From positions 32,455,769-32,519,768 of the forward strand of contig OZ034975.1 of assembly GCA_964030785.1 (NCBI GenBank): 64,000 bases of DNA, given 5' to 3'. Position numbers and translations under genes: made by a program. Each line of letters begins with the position of its first letter. Position 1 is the first letter of the stretch. Shown in pieces: positions 54,340 through 64,000 of the stretch. The DNA comes from Siderastrea siderea (lineage: Eukaryota; Cnidaria; Anthozoa; Scleractinia; Rhizangiidae). The notes under the pieces are model-generated. The model saw only the letters and a program-made list of their open reading frames with translations, had not been told where the DNA came from and searched no databases.

Positions 54340-56635
54340 CACAGGCAGCCCAGACGCGTTGTATGTGGAGCTCATTTAAAAATAGAAAAGGGTGAAAATA
54401 TATGTAATAGCACGAAATAAATCTTTACTTCACGAAATAAATCTTGTTTACTTCTGCTTATTGTGTCCTGTTTAATTAATTTCCGGTTAATCTTGCACCG
54501 CTTTCTTACGCAATCGCTTGTTAGCGTGGCTGCCTATATAAGCCGTTAAGCCTAAGGTTTGCAGAGATTTATTACGGACTAGCCGGTGATAAAAGAATCG
54601 AGATATCTTGAAATAAAGCCTGTCTACCTTCAGCTCAATGCTCCCCTGTTCGTCCTGGCTGGCTTAAATGACGTTTTGTGGCTTTTTTCAATCGGAGGTA
54701 GCTTCCACTAAAGACAATTAAAGGCTGGTGACCCGGCCAACGAACCATCTTTACGCGAAGCGCAATAAATTCCCGAATAATGGACGGATCTGCTCCAAAT
54801 TGCGATCAGCTGAACCATGGATTACGTGGTGGTTTTCTGTATATTGAGCGCTGGCTCTCAAAATCCATCGCAACTGCCCGAGAATCCCTCATTTATCTAC
54901 CTAAACTTGACCTTTTCGCTCCGCCATGAACCGTACCATCGACGGGTAGGCTACGGGATTTGAATACTTGAGCTTAGCGACCGCGTCCGCTCAACAAAGT
55001 AGCACAGGCTACGGGAGGGACGGTACTATTACCACTGAGATCGAATGTGCTTTGGGAATGTCCCTGCCGTAGCCAGTGCTATTTTGTTGAGCGGACGCGG
55101 TTAACGGCTTTTATTAAAAACTGGACTAGGTATATTGGATTTCTAGCATTTTGATTGGCTCAACGGAGCTAGGCTATCAGCTCATATACCTGCTGCGACC
55201 AAATATGGTCAATGAACAGTCAACAACAACGTGAGCTGAAAGTTTTTTTCCTCGCGAGCAACCCGGCGTGAAAAATGGACGAGAAATATCACTTGCCAGC
55301 AAATTTAAATTAAGCAGAAATTCCAACAGCGTCACCAACAAGCATCACCAACATCGTCGTCTAAGACAAGTCAAAATTGTTTTAAGAAACTGTGCAGAAA
55401 TAGAAATTTAAGCATTAAGCGTTGGGTTTACAATTAATTTCTTTCATCGATCGTCACGTCGATCATTGAAATTGAACAAACGGTAGGTTTTATCAGAAAG
55501 GATTTCCACTTCAAAATATCGAGACAAGACAAAATAAAACACAGTGAAATGGGGCAGGAGCATTTAATAAAAACTATCACACATTCATGGCGAGTCGGTG
55601 CGAAAATCATGAAGTAGTCTAAACAAGTACTAAAAAAATGCAGCTGCAAACTACCAAGAAGGAAGGAAGGGCGAGATTGTTTTTCGGCTTTAACACGCAA
55701 AATTGACACTGGTTTACCTGCACTTGTTGTAGCTCTGTGTTCCAACGGGTCCAAATGCTCAGATAGAAATCGGATGCCATGTAAACGGAGTTAAATCGCT
55801 TTTCCAGTTGTTTGAATGTTGTTTTTACCATTCCGTCCGCAACCTCTAAACCGAGAACAACTGCATTTTGCGCTTTGCGTTTAACAAACTATGATAGTGA
55901 ATTCTAATGTTCCTCGCTACAGTAATCTTGCTTCTGAGCTGCATAGAAAATACCTCTTCAAGTTCAACTGTTCAAATTTGTTCTGTATTCAGTTGACTTG
56001 ACTTGACTTGATCAAACACACACATGATGGATCCGTTGTGCGAACAGATTACAAACTTGTTCAGTTCTACTCCAGCAGCTATATGGTGAAATTGTACAGC
56101 TTCAATCCGCTTTCAACGATGATTACAACAATGTTCAGGAAAAATTAAACATGTAGACCATATTTCAGAGCCAATAATTTGAAGATTTTTTTCCAAAACG
56201 TGTGCTTCTTTGTTCACTTTCGAGCAGTTTTCATTGATTCATTCAGCTTTGCAATGAAACGCTGCAGCACTTCGCAAGGTTTTGGCGCCTTTTTCGTTTA
56301 GTCATGTGATCGATTCTTGTTCCGCTTACATTTCTTTTCTCATTTTTCCCGTTCTTTCTTTTTTTTTTTTTAAATAGTGGTTAAGTGGTTATCTATCATT
56401 TGATATCCAGCGCGCCCTCGTAGAATAATTGTTAAATATAAGCAGCGACGCTAACAAGCGATTGCGTAAGAAAGCGGTGCAAGATTAACCGGAAATTAAT
56501 TAAACAGGACACAATAAACAGAAGTAAACAAGATTTATTTCGTGAAGTAAAGATTTATTTCGTGCTATTACATATATTTTCACCCTTTTCTATTTTTAAA
56601 TGAACTCCACATACAACGCGTCTGGGCTGCCTGTG
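54340..56635. mobile_element. 2.3-kb transposon with about 190-bp TIRs beside Ig exon 5
   Basis: CACAGGCAGCCCAGACGCGT at 54340 and its complement ending at 56635 begin inverted arms of about 190 bp (54340-54530; 56446-56635). Flanks CCTCAAT (54333-54339) and CCTCAGT (56636-56642) look like a 7-bp duplication with one mismatch. The interior has no recognisable transposase; the minus-strand frame 55434-55754 matches nothing. The right end is 29 bp before the exon at 56665. Confidence 0.8.
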
Positions 56636-56664
56636 CCTCAGTCAGCTCATTATCAAATCAACAG

Positions 56665-56931
56665 ATGGAGCGACCATAACGAGTGCTACGCCCACAGTAA
56701 CCCAGTCTTGGATTGGACGGACAGTTAAATTGACGTGTGTGGCAGATGGTTTTCCCACGACAGTCCTCACCTGGAAAAAACCGGATGGAAGTGAACTGAA
56801 AAAAGTTACAGCGACGGAGAATGTAGCAGATGCAGAGATGAAAGGAGATAATGATTTTGGATTTTATACCTGCCACGCTGAAAATGGCATAGGTGCTTCC
56901 GCTACACGCAAAGTGGAAGTGAGACAAATAA
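56665..56931 (+). CDS. Exon: Ig-like domain
   Basis: The acceptor chosen is TCAAATCAACAG, which gives phase 1 and 267 bases (89 codons); an alternative AG at 56641 would give the wrong phase. The donor is A|GTAAGT. The domain has VKLTCVADGFPTTVLTWKKP and FGFYTCHAENGIG with both cysteines and the core Trp. The acceptor lacks a good pyrimidine tract because a transposon ends 29 bp upstream. Confidence 0.85.
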
Positions 56932-58024
56932 GTAAGTTGGACTTGTTGTAAGTTTATTGGTTTTGAATATGTACCACGGTATTTGTGTTTCTGTACGATG
57001 AGGATAAACGACTTGCAACAGCTTTACGTGTAGGTTAGTGGACTTCATGCCCGGCTGTTGTTGTTATATCCCTTGGTATTTCAACACGAAAAGTAGAGAG
57101 CATTTAGTACATAGTAGAAGTTAAGCTGGTAGCCTCTGTTTGTTTATTCGCTGTCTCAGTGTAGCGTTGGGTAAAATTACAAGTTCTTAAATTGCTCCTG
57201 CTTTGCCCACACATCTGATAACATTACACCGGCCCTACACAATGCTACTGTTGCTCCCTATAAAGTCTTATCTCTCATGATAGTTGCGATACAAGGACTG
57301 CATGGTAGGTACATGCTATATTTTTAAACTGCCGCTTGAATGAAATTTGTAAGAATTTTTTTTGGAAGTAGCATATTCAATTTGCTTGTAGCACTGACGT
57401 CGGCTTCTTGGCTTTTACCCATCTTCAACGCCTTCCTCTTGTGATTTTCCTAAATACTTTGCTAAATAGAGATAATTAAACTCCAATCGTCCAAAAAAGT
57501 CAGAGAACGGAAAACAAAGATCGAGTTGTTACCACACACACAAAAGTTTAAGTCTCGTAGCACACAGCTTACTGTTTTAATTTGCCAGCGTCGCTTGGAT
57601 GGTATATTATTAATTAGCACACGATTCTTCTCTAAGCGTCCAGTTTTGGACTCATTCAGCTAACGCGTGCATGTAAAGCTATCTAAGCCATGCCAGCGAT
57701 GTTGTGTGTAGGTTGCGTGCACGTGTAGCTAGCCTTTGGAGCCCACTTAAATATTACTCGGTTTTTGATCACACCTGTGTAGAATCTGTTGTGTTCTCGA
57801 CGAAAATTAAAAAAAAAATGATAATAACAATAAATAAAAAATAAAATCGAGGCTCTCGTTGTGCTATCAGTTTTCATCGATTAACAACATCAATTAGATT
57901 TAATCAATTTTAATTATATGTATTGGTTGTTATGATTCGTCCATTTGGTTTCCAGAATTTGGAAATCATCTCAGTCTATATTATCGCGAATCAACGTAAT
58001 GATAACTGTTTTGTTTCCGTTCAG
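56932..58024. other. Intron without recognised features
   Basis: No gene or clear repeat; ends in the acceptor GTTTCCGTTCAG. Confidence 0.5.
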
Positions 58025-58282
58025 AGGCTCCAGGTTCACCGATCATCACACTGGATGTTCAAGCCACTTCAGTGTCTGTCACATGGGCTGCTCCAGATAA
58101 TGGGGGGAGTCCTATCACCGGATACAGAGTGGTGTTACTACAGGGTGACAGTGTCACAAACAAATTGAGTTGGTCCAAGGGGGAGCTGATCAAAAACACC
58201 AGCTACACTGTGAAAGTGTCCGCGAGGAATTCTGTGTTTGAAGGGAATGCCGCTGAAAAGAAGTTCACCACAAAGTATGAAG
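58025..58282 (+). CDS. Exon: fibronectin type III domain
   Basis: 258 bases (86 codons, phase 1-1) lie between GTTTCCGTTCAG and G|GTAAGA. The domain reads PGSPIITLDVQATSVSVTW, APDNGGSPITGYRVVLLQG, TSYTVKVSARNS and KKFTTKYE, with the FN3 Trp, the GGSPITGY turn and the Y-x-V-x-A/S-x-N motif. It follows five Ig domains, as in NCAM-like adhesion proteins and many receptor kinases. Confidence 0.92.
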
Positions 58283-59119
58283 GTAAGAAATTCTGTGCGC
58301 TGAGCAGTTCTTGTTGCTCGTTTCTTTCTATCTTTTCGTTTTGTTTTGGAGGGGGGGGGGGGGGGGCAATAGTTGCCTTAGATTTGAGGCACCTTTCTGT
58401 GCCTTGTTTTTCCCAAGACTGAATGCAAGCAGTACCTCTTTGACCTTCTGGGTCGGTTGTAAAATATGTTACATGAAATAATCCAAAGGGTACTTCTTAC
58501 TAAGCTGTTTAATGTATCAGGGCAGAATGCAACCTTTTGATCATCCAGCAGGCGGACAGAAGTCGGCCTTCCTATTTTGGCTGAGAGACTCGATTCGCAG
58601 TTCCCAGGTCCATCTGAGTTGAGGTGTAATCGCCTGGCCTGACTGCGTTGATTGAATGCTGTATTTTAACTGTTGGGAATCATGATCAGTGGCGCTTTAA
58701 ATTTCGTTACCGGTGCTAGTAGGCACCGTCGTTAAACTGTGTGCACCAACACGTTGCTCGATTAATTAAAATAAAAAAAGCATCTCTTCAGGGAATGCAG
58801 AAGACGTTTCTCCAGAGAGAAGAACACTTTGCCACGTTAACCGTGGTGCCTTGTCTCGCCAGGAAACGTGCATCGTATGCGTATAATTTAACAAGGCGCT
58901 GCTCGTTTGTCATTATTTGATCATTGTTAGTGAAGACAGGGACCAGGGGTGCGTTTCTCGAAAACCTTTATACGTTTCGGGTCGATTTCGGGTACAATCA
59001 TTCCCTGTATCTTGAAACAAATTAAGAAGTTTCTAGACATGGAAAGTTTCTGTAGTTGACACATTATGCATTTATTGAGTTCATCTTTATCCGGTGAAAG
59101 GGAGGCTCCGAAGACTTTT
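58283..59119. other. Intron, includes a G13-14 run
   Basis: A poly-G run lies near 58350-58366. No gene or repeat border was recognised. Confidence 0.5.
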
Positions 59120-59480
59120 TTGGGGGCTCATTTCGCAATTTCTTAAATTCAGTTGGGATTACAACTGCGATGATCACATCTTCATTTCATTTGTATTTCC
59201 GCAGCTCACATCATTTTCATTTTATGTTTCATTTCTTTCCAAGTTAAGATGAACTCAATAAATGGGCCTGCTCCCAACGTATGGGTCTTTATAGCTCAGC
59301 TGGTAGAGCACTGCAGCGCGAACGCAGGGGCCCCAGGTTCGAATCCCGTTGAAGCCCCAAAACCCTTTTTAGTTTGGGCTCAATTCGCAATCGCTTAAAT
59401 TGCGATAACACAAAATTGCGATGGTCACATCTTCATTTCATTGGTATTTCTGCAGTTCACGTCATTTCCATTCTATGTGT
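59120..59480 (+). mobile_element. tRNA-derived SINE with partial upstream copy
   Basis: 59283-59360 is tRNA-like with A box TAGCTCAGCTGG and B box GGTTCGAATCC, but the anticodon arm does not fold properly. The body that follows (CAATTCGCAATCGCTTAAAT to TTCACGTCATTTCCATTCTA) also occurs upstream at about 59120-59260 without a tRNA head. So there are two copies of one SINE family in the same direction. Confidence 0.75.
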
Positions 59481-59574
59481 GACCTCTCACGCGATAACGT
59501 TCCTTACGGAATCCGTGTGCTCGGCGGAGCGCGCGGCAAGCGAACGGATGAGAAACGGGTCGATGAGCCGTTCT

Positions 59575-59817
59575 ACACGGATACTGTGAACGGCTACACG
59601 GATGTAAATTTTTGTTACACGGATGAAGTCGAACGGCTACACGGATGTAATTTTTTTCGCACGGATGAAGTCGAACGGCTGCACGGATGTAAATTTTCTT
59701 CGCACGGATGAAGTCGAACGGCTGCACGGATGTAAATTTTCTTCGCACGGATGAAGTCGAACGGCTGCACGGATGTAAATTTTCTTCGCGCGGATGAAGT
59801 CGAACGGCTGCACGGAT
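59575..59817. repeat. 43-bp minisatellite
   Basis: About five units of CACGGATGAAGTCGAACGGC plus TGCACGGATGTAAATTTTCT-TCG. The open frames here are produced by the repeat. Confidence 0.85.
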
Positions 59818-60647
59818 GAAAAAAGCTTAAACGGCTTCATTCATAACAAAATAGCAAAACTCCTCTTTCGAACGGCTCCGAATAATATTATATCAAAACA
59901 GTCGATTGAATTTCGTAATACAATAACACTGATTACACAAGATCGAATCGTTCTTCTAAATAAATCTGAATTCTGTATCAAAAACCTTGAATAAACTAAA
60001 ACTGTATCGAATATCTCAGTCTTTTGAGAGCAACGGGAAATTTGTTTTTGCCGGAAAGAAACAACAGACGTCTGAACTGCGATCACTTGCTGTATAATTT
60101 TATATATGCAACATTTCGACAAATGCGTAACGCAATGACTAGATGAACATCTCGCTCGTCGCAACACTGCCACACTGCCTCTTTCCCCATAACTGTAAGA
60201 TTTCTTCGGAACTGTAAAGGGCACAATAATTTGAAAATTTTAATCGGTGAGATGAAATTTTTTTCATTACACAGTAGACAAGAAGCGGGCGCTAGAATGT
60301 TGGCCGCTTTGATTGGCATCAACTAGATAAACGCTTCAAACTTGCACGCAATGCTAAAATCCCGTTCGTCTTCGAATATTCTCGATCCATCTAAAGCCGG
60401 TCCAAATATCTGATTTTGAAACGGTTATAAACATTTGAATTAAACAGCGTTTATCCGCCGGATTTATTTCAGTTATTTTGAGTTCACTTCAGCGACTTGT
60501 AACTTGAAACCACTTCTACCTTCCGATGTGAAATTTTCAATTTGCATACCTAATCAGTATTTGGATCAGTGGTGATTCACGGGCGCAGCTAGCCAAAAAC
60601 GCGTTGCCTTGGTAACTTCGTAATTGATCCTGTCATCATCTCAACAA

Positions 60648-62403
60648 ATGCTCATACTACACAATCACAAAATAGAGGAATCGTCAGGAGATCTAGATAA
60701 GCAAATTGTCATTGCAAAAGCGCAAATATGTATGAAAGATGGGTGCGGATGTCGGCGAGGATCGCAGGGTGGTCAATGCTCCGATCAGTTTACTGAGGAA
60801 AGCGTTCTTGCAAATTTATACAACTGCCTGGAACTGTCACACACGGAACTGGACTTGATTGTACTGGCGAACATCCAGGCTTTCTCGGCGGCTGAAGTGA
60901 TTAGGGAAAAAAGGAAACGAAATCCACCTTTTAGTTTCCTTTATCACTCACAATCGATGTGCAAAGATATGTTTCTCAATTTCTATGGCATTAGCAAGTC
61001 TCGGTTTCAGAGACTTCTGGAGCATTACCAAAATCATGGCATATCTCCGCGGGTTCACGGCAACAGTAAAAGGCTGCCACATAATGCTTTACCACAGGCC
61101 GTTACCGAGGATGTAAAGAATTTTTAAGCAACTATGCTGATGAAAATGCAGTTCTTCTACCAGGAAGGATTCCTGGTTTTTAAAACGAGGACATTCAGCT
61201 GCTTTCATCGAGCGACACAAAAATGAGTTGTGGAACTCATTTAAACGAGCCTGTGAAGAGTCGAATAAGCAAGCCGTCAGCTACACAAAATTTATCGACT
61301 TGTGGAAGCAATTTCATCCAAACGTCGTCGTGGCCAAGCCGATGTCCGACTTGTGTTTCACATGCCAACAAAACACTTCCAAGTTACTTCGAGCGGCTAA
61401 CCTTCCTGAGGCTCAGAAGTCCGAATATGTAAAAGCACAACAAGAACATTTAAATTCAGTGCAGACGGAACGTGAACTTTATCGAGAGGTTTGCGAAGAG
61501 GCAAAATGTAATTTAGAAGCAGTAGAGGACCAAATAGACCTGGATGAGCAACACGAGGCATGCTCGATGTCTACTACAATGCACTACTCTTTTGACTTTG
61601 CTCAGCAGATACATTACCCCAGCAACCCGATGCAACCGGGCCCAATTTACTTTAAAACCCCGCGTAAATGTGCAATTTTTGGAATTATGTGCGAGGCGAT
61701 CCCTCAACAAGTTAACTACCTAATCGATGAAACCAGTGACGTGGGCAAGGGAGCAAATACAACCATCAGCTATTTGCACCATTATTTTGAACATCACAGA
61801 CTTGGAGAAACTTCTGTTCACCTCCACGCCGATAACTGTACTGGGCAAAACAAGAACAATTATTTTATATGGTACTTGGCTTGGAGGACAATCCTTCAGC
61901 TTCATCATTCTTTAAGATACTCATTTCTGATCGCTAGGCACACCAAATTTGGTCCAGATAGATGTTTCGGCGTCATCAAGAAATCGTACAAACTGAACTA
62001 TATTTCTTCATTGTATGAATTTGCGAGTATGGTGGAGTCATCAAGTACTGGGATCAACAAAGCTCAGCTTGTTGGAAAACATGACGGAACAGTGATCGTC
62101 CCGGTTTACGACTGGTCGTCATTTCTTGAGCAGTTCTTCAGAAGGGTACCGAATGTCACAAGGTACCACCACTTCCGATTTTCTAAAGATGAGCCTGGAA
62201 AACTTTATTTCAAAGAGAGCAACTCGTCTCCCGAACTGTCGCTTATGCTGTTGAAAAAGCACGGAATTCTCCCCTCGCCCTCGGTTCTTCCAACCAAACT
62301 GAACCCACCAGGATTGAGCCAAGAACGGAAGCAGTATCTTCACCGTGAGATCAGGCAATTCTGCAAGCCTGGACTAGAAGATCTGGTTGCACCGGCCCCG
62401 TGA
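60648..62403 (+). pseudogene. DUF7869-type (RNase H fold, transposase-like) gene with broken frame
   Basis: The first part (ATG 60648 to about 61127) has a Cys-rich segment (CMKDGCGCRRGSQGGQCSD) and FLYHSQSMCKDMFLNFYGIS. The second (from about 61228) has FIDLWKQFHPNVVVAKPMSD with LCFTCQQN, then HLHADNCTGQNKNNYFIWYL, and RHTKFGPDRCFGVIKKSYKL. The last two are signatures of the DUF7869 family, widespread in invertebrates and fish and probably a transposase. Between the parts the frame shifts at a T-run (about 61123), meets a stop codon (about 61183) and shifts again near 61225. It therefore cannot make a full protein unless the stretch is spliced out. Terminal repeats were not recognised. Confidence 0.75.
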
Positions 62404-62440
62404 ACAATACTGAAGCAGACCAGCCTGAAACATTGAAAAG

Positions 62441-62520
62441 GGCTCTTTTAGGAGCCACAGCGCCCTGCTTTCGTCACTTTGGACGATTTCAGGTCGCTAA
62501 AAATGGCTCTTTTAGGAGCC
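62441..62520 (+). promoter_or_regulatory. Two histone-type 3' stem-loop motifs
   Basis: GGCTCTTTTAGGAGCC occurs at 62441-62456 and 62505-62520. It forms a six-pair stem (one U-G) with a UUUA loop, preceded by A-rich and followed by AC-rich bases, like the stem-loop that ends metazoan replication-dependent histone mRNAs. No histone gene is next to it; the nearest frame is the DUF7869 pseudogene, 38 bases upstream. Confidence 0.5.
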
Positions 62521-62589
62521 GCCACACCTGCAAAAGTCATGATCAACGAATCTACTCTTCTAGATTTAATATTCAATAAAAATTGTTGT

Positions 62590-64000
62590 TAAAATGTCCC
62601 GCGCTGCGAAATCATTTCAAAGTCAAAGCATTCGAGCAGATTTTTTTTCCCTAAGTTTTTCGTTTGTATGCTGCTACGCGCGTCACAAAATTTAGTAAAG
62701 GAAGGCCGCCATTGTTAAACTGTCCCGCGCTGCGAAATCATTTCAAAGTCAAAGCATTCGAGCAGATTTTTTTCTCTAAGTTTTTCGTTTTTATGCTGCT
62801 ACGCGCGTCACAAAAAATTAGTAAAGGAAGGCCGCCATTGTTAAACTGTCCCGCGCAGCGAAATCATTTCAAAGTCAAAGAATTCGAGCAGATTTTTTTT
62901 CTCTAAGTTTTTCGTTTGTATGCTGCTACGTGCGTCACAAAATTTAGTAAAGGAAGGCCGCCATTGTTAAACTGTCCCGCGCTGCGAAATCATTTCAAAG
63001 TCAAAGCATTCGAGCAGATTTTTTTTCTCTAAGTTTTTCGTTTGTATGCTGCTACGCGCGTCACAAAATTTAGTAAAAGAAGGCCGCCATTGTTAAACTG
63101 TCACGCGCTGCGAAATCATTTCAAAGTCAAAGCATTCGAGCAGATTTTTTTCTCTAAGTTTTTCGTTTTTATGCTGCTACGCGCGTCACAAAATTTAGTA
63201 AAGGAAGGCCTGCATTGTTAAACTGTCCCGCGCTGCGAAATCATTTCAAAGTCAAAGAATTCGAGCAGATTTTTTCACTAAGTTTTTCGTTTGTATGTTG
63301 CTACGCGCGTCACAAAATTTAGTAAAGAAAGGCCGCCATTGTTAAACTGTCCCGCGCTGCGAAATCATTTCAAAGTCAAAGCATTCGAGCAGATTTTTTT
63401 TCTCTAAGTTTTTCGTTTGTATGCTGCTACGCGCGTCACAAAATTTAGTAAAGGAAGGCCGCCATTGTTAAACTGTCCCGCGCTGCGAAATCATTTCAAA
63501 GTCAAAGCATTCGAGCAGATTTTTTTCTCTAAGTTTTTCGTTTTTATGCTGCTACGCGCGTCACAAAATTTAGTAAAGGAAGGCCGCCATTGTTAAACTG
63601 TCCCGCGCTGCGAAATCATTTCAAAGTCAAAGAATTCGAGCAGATTTTTTTGCTCTAAGTTTTTCGTTTGTATGTTGCTACGCGCGTCACAAAATTTAGT
63701 AAAGAAAGGCCGCCATTGTTAAACTGTCCCGCGCTGCGAAATCATTTCAAAGTCAAAGCATTCGAGCAGATTTTTTTCTCTAAGTTTTTCGTTTGTATGC
63801 TGCTACGCGCGTCACAAAATTTAGTAAAGAAAGGCCGCCATTGTTAAACTGTCCCGCGCTGCGAAATCATTTCAAAGTCAAAGCATTCGAGCAGATTTTT
63901 TTCTCTAAGTTTTTCGTTTGTATGCTGCTACGCGCGTCACAAAATTTAGTAAAGGAAGGCCGCCATTGTTAAACTGTCCCGCGCTGCGAAATCATTTCAA
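62590..64000. repeat. 124-126-bp satellite array, runs off the window
   Basis: At least eleven units, starting at TTAAACTGTCCCGCGC near 62715, 62841, 62967, 63093, 63218, 63342, 63468, 63593, 63719, 63844 and 63969, with a partial unit before. Units are nearly identical, differing by short T-run length changes and a few substitutions. Each has CTGCGAAATCATTTCAAAGT, GCTACGCGCGTCAC and AAGGCCGCCATTG. Confidence 0.95.

Larger units (their letters stand above)
14874..58282 (+). other. Host Ig-superfamily/FN3 receptor-like gene, six exons visible
   Basis: Six + strand exons at 14874-15242, 26490-26732, 33388-33660, 53100-53351, 56665-56931 and 58025-58282 each encode one extracellular domain. Each has AG and GT borders and phase 1 at both ends, so they splice in frame in this order: five Ig-like domains, then fibronectin III. 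This is the layout of cell-adhesion molecules and receptor kinases or phosphatases; which one cannot be told without the 3' part. The introns are 11.2, 6.7, 19.4, 3.3 and 1.1 kb and full of transposons. Signal peptide, transmembrane segment and cytoplasmic part were not found and probably lie outside. Confidence 0.8.

Noticed and set aside
59283..59360. Functional tRNA gene
   Set aside because: Boxes A and B are good, but the anticodon arm does not fold and the tail matches a repeated SINE body.

Overview
The window looks like nuclear DNA of an anthozoan cnidarian (stony coral or sea anemone). The host part is AT-rich and intron-heavy, and carries exons for tandem Ig-like domains plus a fibronectin III domain. 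It is crowded with small inverted-repeat transposons, tRNA-derived SINEs, a PAT/DIRS-like tyrosine-recombinase retrotransposon and LINE 3' ends. The organism call is inference from these families.

Region 1 (1 to about 12.3 kb) is a compact, nearly intron-free block of an integrated adintovirus/Maverick-like dsDNA virus; its left end lies outside the window. On the + strand, in order: hexon-like capsid protein (5' part missing), adenain-like protease, a tRNA-like Pol III gene, FtsK/HerA-type packaging ATPase, a glycine-rich protein, a two-helix membrane protein, several very basic small virion-type proteins, a coiled-coil/zinc protein, a proline/glycine/lysine-rich protein and a parvovirus-type phospholipase A2. 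A divergent promoter near 7.25-7.48 kb drives a minus-strand early-type region (5.9-7.24 kb) and a plus-strand protein-primed family B DNA polymerase (7.48-11.6 kb). Four small proteins share a QRGG or QKGS-G site that looks like a substrate of the protease encoded just upstream. No integrase is visible; it may lie to the left.

Region 2 (12.3 kb to the end) holds a host + strand Ig-superfamily gene. Six exons (14.87, 26.49, 33.39, 53.10, 56.67 and 58.03 kb) each encode one domain, and every one starts and ends in phase 1, so they splice in frame as Ig-Ig-Ig-Ig-Ig-FN3. Neither the signal-peptide exon nor the 3' end is identified. Its introns are filled by transposons. The largest intron (33.7-53.1 kb) contains a nested stack: a TAA-flanked inverted-repeat element (34.97-53.04) is split by a CCCC-ended element full of CATGGTCAACCATG motifs (36.30-50.14). 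That one is split by a PAT-like retrotransposon (37.08-45.42), which is itself split by a second, inverted copy of the CCCC-ended element (39.13-42.93). A Tc1/mariner relic, a LINE 3' end and another inverted-repeat element are inserted in the outer layers.

Region 3 (59-64 kb) has a SINE, a 43-bp minisatellite, a frameshifted DUF7869-type (transposase-like) gene followed by two histone-type stem-loops, and a 125-bp satellite array that runs off the window.
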